The notes under the pieces are model-generated. The model saw only the letters and a list, made by a program, of their open reading frames with translations, did not search any database and had not been told where the DNA came from. The position numbers were made by a program, and so were the translations under genes. Below are positions 11,301-23,500 of a stretch of 64,000 bases of DNA, in pieces; the stretch's first letter is position 1; every line of letters starts with the position of its first letter. Source of the stretch: Hybos culiciformis (lineage: Eukaryota > Arthropoda > Insecta > Diptera > Hybotidae); the NCBI GenBank assembly GCA_964007475.1, contig OZ023274.1, positions 76,271,303 to 76,335,302 on the forward strand, in the 5' to 3' direction.

Positions 11301-12299
11301 CGAAAAGTTGCTACTTATTGATTGATTTTCACAATTACTTATAATGTGAATTAAATCTACCTATAATATAACAAAGATGTTAAAAATTAAAATTCTAAAT
11401 AAATTCAAAAGTAATTAAATTTTATTTTTCTTCTTTTACAATAAATATCAATTAAAAAACGAAATTTCGTGTATGAATTAAATTTCTGTTTTACTTGGGA
11501 ATTAGACAGATTTTTTTACTATCTTGACGAAGACATGTTAATGAATGTATGTATTGGTAAAATTTTATTATTTTAATAATTGTCAACTTACTATCTACTC
11601 TACTAGCAGAATTTAAATCAAGATAGTTGAGAATATAGTACAGTAAATAATAATTTTTTTACTATACATGAAAAAAAAAAATGTATGCCTGGATTTTTTT
11701 TAAAACTACAGATACTTAAAAAAAAACCAAAAAAATCTTAATACAAAAAAATGGAAATATGGTTAACAATGGAAATATCTATATAATCTTCTCTCTTCTT
11801 ATAAACACAAATAAAAAACACATACAATAATCTACTACCCGGATAGTTAACTATCCATCTGCATTATAGTGAAAATAACCTTCTTTAAATTCTGACCAAT
11901 TTTTTTTTGAAACAGCAGCAACACATAGATATATATTTTTTGATCATAATTAACGTTACAAAAAAAAAAACTATCTAAATTAAATCATTTATTAAGAATA
12001 CGCAAAGATAGTCAGCTTCGTAAACATTTCTTTTTTTTTGCATTGACAATAATCAGTGCATTAACAGTATTTTATTTTGTTTAACTAACCTTTAAATAAA
12101 AATACAAAAAAAAAATGTTGTATGAAATTAATAATCTTTTTAGTATCCTTAATCAATGATTAAATTAAAGTAAAAAATGAAAGCTAAATTAATTAATGCC
12201 TTTTAATATTAAATTATGTTCATAATGTATAATTTGCTATAATGAGTTTTTTGTAAATTACTTTAAAATCTTAAATCATAACTACGAATAAACCGCGTT
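8385..12299. other. Intergenic region between family members 2 and 3
   Basis: No gene could be supported. A GC-richer patch at about 9340-9430 (GGCCCACCGGGAATTTGCCC and GGCCAATCCGCC) looks like the edge of an old repeat rather than an exon. A 136-bp tandem duplication occupies about 11045-11299. The rest is AT-rich with homopolymer runs. Confidence 0.4.
11048..11299. repeat. 136-bp tandem duplication
   Basis: The word ATTATATCTTAACTATAAAA begins at 11061 and again at 11197. The following sequence, including CACAAAGGTGTGATAATTA and GTTCTAACATAAGAATAAA, is repeated with almost no differences. Each unit holds the short imperfect palindrome ATCACAAAGGTGTGAT. Confidence 0.9.
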
Positions 12300-15200
12300 T
12301 TAGGTTGTTGTTGTTGTATTTGTATTACAAAGACATTTACATCCAGAAGGATTTGAGGCCAAATATTCTTGTATAAATTGGTTACAATCTCCGCAGCAAA
12401 TAAAGCAACAATTGGGTGATGTGGTTGTAGTTTCGCTCACAAGGTCCCTAATTTCAGGATCGGCCGATACTGAAATTGTTGAGCTTGAAAAAGGAACAGA
12501 AGTTGTATTTGAATTAGATACTGTTGTGGTTTCTTCAGTGCTAGTTGTAACATCAGGAGTAGGACTTGTAGGGTCAGGTGGTGCATTCGTATTATCGGGA
12601 CCTGGGACTGATAATTTGATAATACCGTCAAGAAGTGGGGTTTCGGTTGTAGTAGTTGTAACTGATGATTGAGTTGTTGAAGATGTAGTCGTATTAGATT
12701 CTGTTGTGGTTTCTTCAGTGGTAGTTGTAACCTCAGAAGTTGAAGTCGTATTATCGGGACTTGCGGTTGTTGTAGTGGTAATAGCGTCACGGGGTTCACT
12801 TTCGGTTGCAGAAGTGGTAACTGTAGATTGAGTTGTTGAAGATGTAGTTGAAGTAGATGCTGTTGTAGTTTCTTCAGTGGTTGTTGTAGCATCAGAGCTT
12901 GGTGGAGGACTTGTATTCTCAGAAGCTGAAGTCGTATTATCGGGACTTGAAGTTGTTGTAGTGATAATAGCATCACGGGGTTCACTTTCGGTTTCAGAAG
13001 TGGTAACTGATGATTGAGTTGTCGAAGATGTAGTCGTATTAGATTCTGTTGTGGTTTCTTCAGTGCTAATTGTAACATCAGGTGTAGGACTAGTAGATTC
13101 AGGTGGTGCATTCGTATTATCGGGACCTGGGACTGATAATTTGATAATACCGTCAAGAAGTGGGGTTTCGGTTGTAGAAGTTGTAACTGATGATTGAGTT
13201 GTTGAAGATGTAGTCGTATTAGATTCTGTTGTGGTTCCTTCAGTGGTAGTTGTAACCTCAGAAGTTGAAGTCGTATTATCGGGACTTGCGGTTGTTGTAG
13301 TGGTAATAGCGTCACGGGGTTCACTTTCGGTTGCAGAAGTGGTAACTGTAGATTGAGTTGTTGAAGATGTAGTTGAAGTAGATGCTGTTGTAGTTTCTTC
13401 GGTGGTTGTTGTAGCATCAGAGCTTGGTGGAGGACTTGTATTCTCAGAAGCTGAAGTCGTATTATCGGGACTTGAAGTTGTTGTAGTGATAATAGCATCA
13501 CGGGGTTCACTTTCGGTTTCAGAAGTGGTAACTGATGATTGAGTTGTCGAAGATGTAGTCGTATTAGATTCTGTTGTGGTTTCTTCAGTGCTAATTGTAA
13601 CATCAGGTGTAGGACTAGTAGATTCAGGTGGTGCATTCGTATTATCGGGACCTGGGACTGATAATTTGATAATACCGTCAAGAAGTGGGGTTTCGGTTGT
13701 AGTAGTTGTAACTGATGATTGAGTTGTTGAAGATGTAGTCGTAGTAGATTCTGTTGTGGTTTCTTCAGTGGTAGTTGTAACCTCAGAAGTTGAAGTCGTA
13801 TTATCGGGACTTGCGGTTGTTGTAGTGGTAATAGCGTCACGGGGTTCACTTTCGGTTGCAGAAGTGGTAACTGTAGATTGAGTTGTTGAAGATGTAGTTG
13901 AAGTAGATGCTGTTGTAGTTTCTTCGGTGGTTGTTGTAGCATCAGAGCTTGGTGGAGGACTTGTATTCTCAGAAGCTGAAGTCGTATTATCGGGACTTGA
14001 AGTTGTTGTAGTGATAATAGCGTCACGGGGTTCACTTTCGGTTTCAGAAGTGGTAACTGATGATTGAGTTGTTGAAGATGTAATCGAATTAGATACTGTT
14101 GTGGTTTCTTCAGTAGTAGTTGTGTCAGATGCTGAAGTCGTATTATCAGGACTTGAGATTATTAATTTAATAACAGCGTCAGGGGCTTGACTTTCGGTTT
14201 CAAAAGTTGTGTCTGATGACTGAGGTGTTGAAGATGTGTCCGAATTAGATACTGTTGTGGTTTCTTCAGTGCTGGTTGTAACATCAGAGATCGTTGAAGA
14301 ACTTGCATTTTCAGAAATAGTCGTATTATCAAGGCTTGAGGTTGTTGTAGTGATAATTTCGTCACGTGGTTCACTTTCGGGATCCTCAGTGAAATCTGAT
14401 GATTCAGAGGTTGATTCGCTATCTAATGTGCTTTCTGTGACTTCCTCAATTGTAATTGTTGTTGTTGTGGTATTATCAGGAACAGTTGTAGAAGTAAGAG
14501 TGACATTACTTGATCGTTCAGAATTTGGGGCAGTTGTATTTGGCACTTCGTTTGTATCAGTTGCAGTTTCTTCTGTTGGGTTTGGGGTAGATGTTTCACT
14601 TGCAGCAGATGTTGAGATTTCAGTTGTAGTTGTTACTGTTGAACTTGTAGTACTAGGGTCGGCTGAAGAACTCTCGGATGCCTCAGATGCCTCTGTTGGA
14701 ACAGTGAAATCTTCCAATCGTTCTGAATTAGCTTGCGTTGTCGTTGTACTTGAAAATGTAATATTATTATCATTAATGTAGAATTTTGGATCATAGATTA
14801 CATTGCCACATTTCACATTTGTACCATTTGCATTAGGAGCTACTCTCACGTTTTGTTGAATCATGCTTGTTGCAATAATGTTTGTGTTACTTCCATTATA
14901 TGAACTAAATCAAAGAAAATAAAGGAAAATGTATTTCCATATTTACAAATATCACCTATATATATATATATATATATTTGTACGTCCATTAAACTAATAA
15001 ATTTTAAATCAAACTATACAATTTTAATGTTTTATTTTTTAAATTTATTAAATTCAAAATAAAATGTATGTACCTCGTTTTAGTTGATACAACTGTTTCG
15101 TCTGCTGCATTCGTAGCATCACTAAAATAAAATTTATTTAGTTTTATACAGGTTATGATGTTAAATAATCAAAATACCTGTCTCGTTTTACTAATTTTCT

Positions 15201-15741
15201 TCCATTCATGTAATATCTTTTTGGTCTAAATTAAAAGAAAAAACTTATTATTAGATTATTCTAAAGTATTTTATGTAAAACTAGTTTTGACCGTGAGCGA
15301 TAATATGAAAGTAAAGTCTAACTAGGTAATATTTTAAAATAAATTTTATGACACTTTCATTCTATCGATTTTAAGGATGATTTTCACTTAAATATATAGT
15401 TAATAAAATAAGAAATTAGTCCGAAAAAATAAGCATATATTAATTGTTATTAAATTAAATTGTATGTATGAAATTATGATACATCGCAGTTTTAGTTAGT
15501 CAAGTTTTTGTAACATGCGAAAGTAACGTTTTTTCTAATAGTAAAAAAAATAAATATATAGGTATATCCAAAAAATATGATTATGATGTGTTGAAAAGAA
15601 AAGACACAACGGACTTAGCGTTAGCCACATTCCAATACATTTATTTTTGCTTGTAACTTTTTCATTATTATAGTACCTCGGAGCACTTGAACCATAATGT
15701 AATGTTATTAAAACAATTCCAATCAAAATAAATATTTTCAT
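12300..15741 (-). CDS. Secreted Thr/Ser mucin-like protein with 525-bp repeats, family member 3 (four exons)
   Basis: Exons on the minus strand are 15741-15677, 15225-15178, 15121-15074 and 14904-12300. They join to 2766 nt, exactly 922 codons (921 residues plus TAA). All three introns are phase 2, follow GT-AG and split an AG|A or AG|T codon; exons 2 and 3 are each 48 nt. Residues 1-20 are a signal peptide (MKIFILIGIVLITLHYGSSA). A dibasic KRDS at 35-38 could be a processing site. The family motif GNVIYDPKFYINDNN starts at residue 87. Most of the protein is Thr/Ser/Pro with many N-glycosylation sequons and blocks such as ESEPRDAIITTTTSSPDNTT, so heavy O-glycosylation is expected. The last 40 residues hold eight Cys (CCFICCGDC, then CKCLC), suggesting disulfide linkage of mucin chains. 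An AATAAA (minus) lies at 12076-12071. Role inferred: extracellular mucus, salivary or lining mucin. Confidence 0.88.
12540..14115 (-). repeat. 525-bp in-frame tandem repeat, about 3 copies
   Basis: The plus-strand word CGGGACCTGGGACTGATAAT begins at 12596, 13121 and 13646, so the period is exactly 525 bp (175 codons). Each unit is itself made of three related blocks of about 58 codons that carry DNTT and ESEPRDAI or LLDGIIKL. The 525-bp copies differ at only a few positions, while blocks within a unit differ more. That implies an old short-block expansion followed by a recent amplification of the three-block unit. Confidence 0.93.
14957..14977. repeat. (TA)n microsatellite in mucin intron 3
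   Basis: About ten uninterrupted TA dinucleotides lie in the intron between mucin exons 3 and 4. Confidence 0.95.
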
Positions 15742-16710
15742 ATCACAATATTATTAATTATAATATCTTTTCTTCCAGCCGCTTTATCTAAATTCAAAAA
15801 TTAACACGAAAATTTATTTATTAATTAATTATTTATTAATAAATGAAAATTTAATTTAAAACTAATTTTTTTTACTAAAAATAATCTGTATTTATATAAA
15901 TTTTATATTAAAATAGATTTTTTAATTAATTGAATACATCATTAATTATTTTTTAATAAGAAAATCACGTCTTATAAATACGAAAGAATGTTAAATGAAA
16001 ATATTAATTAAGTGAAAAGGTACATAAATATATATTTAGCGACAATTTTTTCTTTTGAAATAGGTTGTAGTTATTTTAAAAATATTCTTAAATTTTAAGA
16101 TTTCAATTTATGTATATTTCAATTATGAAAATTTATCATGTTTGTGATCTTAGATTTCATAGTGTTCATAAAACATTGTTCTATCTATATTAATAATCCT
16201 ATGTCAAGTTATAGGTCTCATTCATTGATATTTGAAGATACAATGATACATACAATTTTAGACAGTGTTAATCTACAAAAAATGTTGAGTGGTAGATAGC
16301 ATGGTGACAGGAGCATTACCTTTGTCTAAATATCAATATATGTAAAGAAACACATTTTAACGTAAATCTAACCCTATTCACAACAATTATTTAATATACA
16401 ATTCACATCTTCAGCTAGTGGAAAAACATTAGAAAAACTTTAGCTAGTAGATTTGGAAATAATATTAGACTCTTGACTTTTATTAACAGATTAACAGTAT
16501 CATTTCCAAGACTACAATTCATTAGTTCGCAGTATTTTCGAATATATAGATCAGTGTTCTGGCACCCAATGTATTTTATTAATAGCGATGAAATAGAAAA
16601 AGTGCAAAAACAATTATGTACTCTTTTCTTGTTTTTCAAATTTAATTTTAGGTTTCTATATATTATCAAATTTTCTTTTAGATTTTTGAATTAAAAATTT
16701 TTATATTTTA
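15742..16710. other. Upstream region of the mucin gene
   Basis: AT-rich, with no recognised gene. The mucin promoter should lie just right of 15741, but no TATA box can be singled out in such AT-rich DNA. Confidence 0.35.
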
Positions 16711-17647
16711 CTAGTCGAAATACCCGGCTTCGCACGGTAGTCCCGAACTTATATTAATATCAAAACACTTTAATCCAGATTTAGTGCACTGAAAAAACAG
16801 AATTTCAAAATTTGCTAAATAGCCACTTCCCCGGTGCCTTAACACATCCAGTCTTCGGGTCCAACGCTATAATATTTTACCGGAATATACCTAAATTGCA
16901 ATTTGCGCACTAAAAAAAACGGAATTTCAAAATTTGTTAAATAGCCACTTCCCCAGTGCCTTAACACATACAGTCTTCTAAATAGTCGATTCGGGTCCTA
17001 CGCTATAATATTTTATTGGACCTAAATTGCAAAACCGCCTTCTAATGTAGCCCCCCGTCGATGCTTCGGATCAAAAATATAACCAATCGGGTCTCTAGAC
17101 TCCTTCTTTTCAAAATTTTAAAATTTCGAAATTTGTTGCATAACCCCCAATTGAGCCCTGGGACGGTTGAGGGCCTTTCAACATCCAGTTTTTTATATAA
17201 GCTTTTCGGGTTCAACGCTACAACATTTTATCGAAATATACCTAAATTACAAAACCGGCTTCTAAGGTAGCCCCCCCGTCGGGGCTTCGGATCAAAATTT
17301 CTAGTACCCTATATAACCATCTCGGGTCCCAATTATACTTAACTTCAAAATTTCAAAATTTCGAAATTTGTTGTATAGCCCCCCAATTGAGCCATGGGGC
17401 AACGGTTGCGGGCCTTTCAACATCCAGTTTTTTAAATAGGGTTTTCGGGTCCAACGCTACTATATTTTATTGAAATATACCTAAATTTCAAAACCGGCTT
17501 CTAAGGTAGCCCCCTCGCCGGGACCTCGGATCAAAATTTCTAGTACCCTATAACCATCTCGGGCCCCAATGATACTTCAGTTCAAAATTTCAGCCAAATC
17601 GGTCCAGCACAGAGAAACAGAGAATTTTCATTTTTATATATTAGATA
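16711..17647. repeat. Interspersed repeat with CCCGGCTTCGCACGG head and internal tandem units
   Basis: The block starts at about ACTAGTCGAAATACCCGGCT, continues TTCGCACGG, and ends AAATCGGTCCAG...CATTTTTATATATTAGAT. Such heads and tails mark the 3' parts of common insect interspersed repeats, often RTE or SINE-like, though I cannot assign the family. Inside are degenerate tandem units. TTAACACAT(C/A)CAGTCTTC recurs about 122 bp apart (near 16840 and 16960), and GGGCCTTTCAACATCCAGTT recurs at 17171 and 17410 (239 bp apart), together with AAAACCGGCTTCTAAGGTAG. It is far richer in G+C than its flanks. No reading frame survives. Confidence 0.6.
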
Positions 17648-17681
17648 ATTTGTTGCACTTTACAAACTTAATAATGTATAT

Positions 17682-18240
17682 ATGTACGTCAGTGGTGGGA
17701 TTCAAAACATTTAACAACCGGTTCGCATCCCGTAAAAAAAAAGAATACAATTTTTTTCGTGGATTCGAATCCTCTAAAAAATTGTTTTAATTTAGATTCT
17801 AAAGCCCTTTCCATAACATATATATAACTTCTCCTTCATAAAAACTCATAAATTTTTAGATTGATGTTTCCAAATGTTGTAATTTCAAAACAGGCTTGCT
17901 TGTTACACGTTTAATACTTTGTAAAAGCATATTTTTACTCTTATTCAGTTCTTTACTCACAGTATTCACATAATATAGTTAAAGAAAAAGGAGATTTTTC
18001 AGATAAATAAGTAAAACGCTTGTCAAATTTTTAATACAAATTTCAATGTAAATTTAAATTGTATATTCTTTGAGTAGTTGAGAAATTGCCACGGAGGGAC
18101 TGTTAAAACAGTGAATAGTTATTTCAAAACTTTTTCAGGCTATTTTCGCGAACCTGCAAAAACGGTTCGGGCGAATCTTAAATATTTTAAGAAACGGTTC
18201 GCGCGAACCGGTGCGATGTACCCCCACCACTGATGTACGT
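17682..18240. mobile_element. hAT-type MITE, 543 bp, perfect 8-bp TSD
   Basis: The body is 17690-18232. The ends are CAGTGGTGGG and its reverse complement CCCACCACTG, a perfect 10-bp inverted repeat. Both flanks are the identical octamer ATGTACGT (17682-17689 and 18233-18240). Subterminal AACCGGTTCGC and GGTTCGCGCGAACCGGT words add longer imperfect inverted symmetry. No transposase remnant was recognised inside. Confidence 0.92.
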
Positions 18241-20594
18241 ACATATACATAAAATAAATAAAAATAAAATAAAAAACATGTCAATTATTAACATCAAAAA
18301 ATTGGATAGAAAACATATATGAATCACTAAGTCTCTCGTCTCACGAACTGAAATAAGTGATTTTTCAACTTTTTAAAAGAGATATTATTTTAAGTTTTTT
18401 TTATATTGCGATTGATAAAACTGTCACTAATTTCGTATTACGATATTATATAAGTGAATTTTTTTAGGCAAGAGGCCTTTACTGTGTGCCTCAGAGATTT
18501 TACTAATTTTGTTTTTTGCTTATAATATAAGAAAAATTACATATATATAGAGAAAATACAAGAATCTCAAAATATAGATTTTTTTAGTTTTTTTCTCATC
18601 GGCTTTTTTTGTATCCAAATTTGTTATTTCATCCCTTATTTAAAGCAATAATAAAAGTAAAGAGAGAAGTTATTTTTGGATTAAAAGTTTCTAATTAGAA
18701 AATCGTTTAAATTTGTGTTCCGACACTTCGTCTCAACCAAAGATGAATTATAAACTAAAAACCGAAATAATCCTGAATTTATGATGAGTCAAGAAATTTA
18801 CTAAAACAAGAAATCGTTAACAGACCCAGAACAATTTCAAATTAAGGCTCAACTTTTAATCTTTTTCGTTTGTTTAGAGAACAAAATTTGCACTAAAAAA
18901 AAAAACTATTTTTTAATTTTTGGTATGTTATGACTTATGATATAATTTATTTTCGAATCTTAAATATTAGTCGGTTCCTTCAAAGGTGTAATGTGGTAAA
19001 GTACATCAAGTTCTATGAAGTGAGATGAATTTCAAGTGTTAATGGGTGTATAGTTTGCTTAAACCCTTTTCGCCAAGAATTCCTTTTGTAACACAAATAA
19101 AGTTCGCAAAAAATAACGTAAAAAGTAAAATACTTATTTTCTTGCACTCAAACAGAATCTAATACAAACCTTTTTATGAACCTTTTTATGAATTTCATTT
19201 TAGAATCGAGTTACATAATAACCCCCCAGTAATGACCAATGAACTATTAAGACAGATTTAAAGAAATAAAGAAAACCAGAAATGGCTTAACATCGTGAAA
19301 ATTGAAAAACAAGGATAGGAAAATTTAAAAAATATGTTGGACATTGATTTTAAATGAAATACAAATAATAACAATTGAATTTATTTTTAATTAATTATTT
19401 TATTGATAATGGTATATGTTTGTTCGTTAAAAATAATTTTTTATCAATTTTCCTATTTTGCATAATAATATTTTTATTATTATTATTATAAAAAAATTAT
19501 TATATTAAATTTCAAATTTTTTATTTTTAATAGTAATAAAATTAAAAATTAAAACGCATAACTATTTCGCTCGTAATTTTGAAATTTTATTATTTATTTT
19601 TAAACTTGTTTTTTTTTTTTTTTTTAATTACAACTTTTTACCTTTTTGATAACTATATTTATAATTTTTTTAATGAATTTATTTTATAATTTTTGTAGCT
19701 AAATATTTTATTGATTTTTTAAATAGAAAGAAATTTCATTTACTTTGTTAATTTATTTTTATTTTTTAATCAAAAATATTAGAAAAATTTAGGAATAAAT
19801 CGTTTTACAAAAAAAAATAATTAAAATGATGTATGTGTAGTTATAAAAGCAAAAATCGTTGCACATTTTTATAAATAAAACTTGATTTTGATGAAAACGT
19901 TTCGTATGCTAAACTTATTTTAATGATATTTAAAAACTTTTAGAATATTTCTTAAATTTTCGTTTAATAAGCTTCTGTTATTTTTATACTTTATATGGCC
20001 TAAAATTTCGTATTCTTGAGATTGAGCTCATTATTATTTGTATATAAAATACTATAAAAGTAAAAATATAAATTAATACTTCAGATACTTTTTAGGTATA
20101 TGGCCTAATATTTTGTACTCTTGAGATTGAGCTAACATTATCTATTTATGTATGAAATACTGTAAAATTAAAAATAATTTTATTTTAAATATTGTTCTTT
20201 TATTTTTCATTAAAGCGTATTATGCAATATTACGATTTCTATATCTTGTTATCAAAATTAAAAAACAAAATGCAAAAATATTATTGCTGCAGAAAAAAGA
20301 CAGCCGAATTCATCATAATTCAAATTTAATTTATAAATTCAATTAAAAAATTGGACATTTACATTTTTACGTTGATAAAAAAAAAAAATACAATAAATCT
20401 AATTTTCAGCAAAATAACGTTTTTCTTACTTGATACGTAGAAATAAAAATTTATTTAAATGTATAAATTATAAATGAAATTTTTTGATTTGTTTTCAATA
20501 AAAAGTGAAATGGTTTTTCTCGTTAAAATTATTTTTTTAAATTTAACAAAAATGTACATTTATCTCATGGTAAAAAAAAAATATAGATTAGTTT
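18241..20594. other. AT-rich stretch downstream of the capping-protein gene
   Basis: No gene or element was supported. Two related phrases near 20002 and 20106 (TATGGCCTAA...TTGAGATTGAGCT) form a degenerate tandem pair about 104 bp apart. The capping-protein 3' UTR probably occupies the right end; an AATAAA (minus) lies at 20455-20450. Confidence 0.45.
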
Positions 20595-23500
20595 TTATTG
20601 TGGTTTTAATTCTTTTCCAATACTGTACGATATTATTTTAGCCCAATCAATTTTCGTTCTTGTTATTGGTAATTGACGGCGCATAGCTTTAAATGTGGTG
20701 TCTGACATTGTTTGATAGTTTTCAGAAATTGCTAGCTGGTATTCATTTTCAGCTTCCTCAATCAATCGGATAATTTCTTTAGCAGCCTGCTGTTCATTTG
20801 TAATAATAACTGATTCGCGACATTCTTTTGATGATACCAACTGAACATTACCATCTTCATAGTAATGAACCTAAAATAATCCATTTTTTTATTTAACAAA
20901 ATCAAACTATTCATGATTTTCTTTATTAAATCTTTTTTTAATATATATCCTAAAAATTTTTGGTAAAAATGTGTATAAAAAAATTTAATAAACTTGCATG
21001 GCTTCGGTCATATTTAAAGTCTGTAAGCTATCGTTTATTATTTTAAAATATTTTTTTAAACAACATATCAAATATTTTGACAGATGAATTTGATTATTAA
21101 TTTAAATAATATATCTGAGCAATTATGTGATAGATTCGATTGGGGTTTAGCACTTAAAAAAGACAGTTATGAGATAAAATTTCTCTTAAGAGAATTTCAA
21201 TTTGAATGTTAATTTTTCACATTTACGTTATAAAAATTAAAAAAAGAAATGTTTTACAACTAAAATCCAAATTTCTAACAAGATATCGAAATTAAAATTA
21301 TTAATACTGAAATTTTTAATGATTAATTAATTACTCAATTAGAATCAACTCTTACTTGAACTTTTAATACACCTTTTAATTCAGATGCTGTACCAGGTTG
21401 AAAAGTTACATGCCATTGTGATCTCCATCTTCCGTTCCAATAATTTTTGGGTTGAAATTGATGATCTTCAAGGCATATCGTTAAAGTTATTTGGGTTCCT
21501 TGCGATTTACCAAAAACAGAGCAAACCTTAAATAAATATTAAATGCGAATTATGAAATTGATTAAATTTTGTCAGAAATTTATTTAATTTTCTACCCCAT
21601 GTCTATAATGATTGGCAGTATATGCTAAAGTTTCTAGATCTAATGCAGAACGCCACGGTTCAGCTGTTGTATCTATATCAAAATTTTGATAATCAGTTGC
21701 TTCTTTACGTAAATGATCATATTTGAATGATTGTTTTGTCCGAGGATCGTAAAATCGTCCACCACCTAAAAAAAAAAAATTAATTTTTAGTTCATAATTA
21801 AAATTTATTCGAATATTGAAAGTATTTAGGTACTCAAATGTATGTACATTTGTATGTATATGTACTATCCGTACATATCAACCACTAAAAAATATATTCA
21901 AAACATTATTATCAATTTTCAAGATAAAATACCCAACAAAAAAAAAAATAAAAAAATTGACTCATTGGCAAGAATATTATTTACATGTTTTGATTAAAAA
22001 AAAAAAATAAAGTTTACTTTATTAAAATTAATTTAAAAAAAAAAAATCAATGTGGGTTTTATCTTTTTGAAATTTTTTCTAGCATTATTCGACCCGGATT
22101 AAATCTTTGCCATTTTAAATATTAAACAAATATTATTTAATCGCATTTTTTTAGACTTTTAAATATCATTGAATGTACAAATCCAAAATGGAGTGTTTTA
22201 CGAAAAACTTGATAATAACATGATAATTTTATTCAATGAAATATACATTTTTGAAGAATCCAAATGAAATTAAGTATATTTATTATTTTAAATTGAGGTA
22301 TATTGAACTTTACAAATTGAATATATTTGAATATGACATTGGTTCTATTGAATACATTTGAATATGACTTGCGGTTCCATTAAAATTCTGAATGAATATT
22401 TTGATCTGACTTTAAAATCGTCAGAAAATCCCATTTCCGTTTTCATTTGAGTGAAGGGGGTGTTTTTTTTTTTGTTTAAATAAATTTTAAAGTAGGTATT
22501 TCTAAGTAGATTTCAAATTAAGTTTCTGTACATTTAGATCACGGGTTGGATTTGTAGAATTTTATCTCTTAAAATTTATTTCTCGATAAAAATATAAAAA
22601 ATAGATTTTCTATCAATACTAAGTATAAAAATCGGTCTAAGTCTTTTAATTTCATGAAAATTGTTTCTTATCTACTTATACATTAGTTGAATAAAAATGA
22701 AACAAAAAATTAATTTTTCGTTTTTACTTGGTTAAATAATAATAATAATATTAAAAAAAAAGCTCCACAAAAAAGGAATAATATATTTCATATCACTACC
22801 GGCGCGCGTCATCTAAGTGCAAAATTGTTTTCTTTCAATTGATTTTCCTTTTATGGTCATTTGATATTATTATTTTTTTTTTTTTTTTTTAGTTATTTAT
22901 CTTTCATCATTTGAATACAATGTGTTGTATATACACAACAACAACAACAATAACAACAAAACTATGGTTTCATTTTGATAACAATGGTTTATTTTTATTT
23001 TTAAAATTAACAAAAACAACAAAAAAAAAAGGATTGTCAATTCAGTTCAATTTTTATTATATTAATATTCCTTTTACAAAAAATGTACATATACAAATTT
23101 AATTAACTTTTCAGAGTTTTAGATCCATTTCTTCTTATCTTTACAACTTTAACATTTTTCTTTTATTTTTTATTTTTTAAAAAACTTTATTTGTAATTTC
23201 TTAACCTAGGAAATAACAAAATATAAAATAGGTATAAATTAAAATAAAAAAGACTAAAAGTTTATAAAAAAAAAAAAGGATTATCTAGCACTTTGAACTT
23301 TTCTGAACAATAAAATCCGTGTATAAGTAGGTACCTAATACCAGGAGCCAGTAATGCGAAAAAAAAAATTGAACATTAGGTGTAAATTAAGTATAATTTT
23401 TATAAATCCTTTGACATTATAAATATTTTTAAGGACTGATAAAAATTGTAAAGAAATGTTCCCAAAAAAAATAAAAAATAAATTCTCAACGATGATTCAG

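Noticed and set aside
12437..14035. Long Leu/Gln/Pro-rich reading frame (532 codons) on the minus strand
   Set aside because: It is the mucin repeat exon read one base out of frame; the 525-bp period is a multiple of three, so stops are absent in more than one frame. It has no signal peptide or splice support.
12412..14781. Val/Ser-rich plus-strand frames (12412-12672 and 14236-14781)
   Set aside because: They are antisense to the Thr/Ser codons of the mucin (ACA/ACT become TGT/AGT-type valine/serine codons) and have no independent support.
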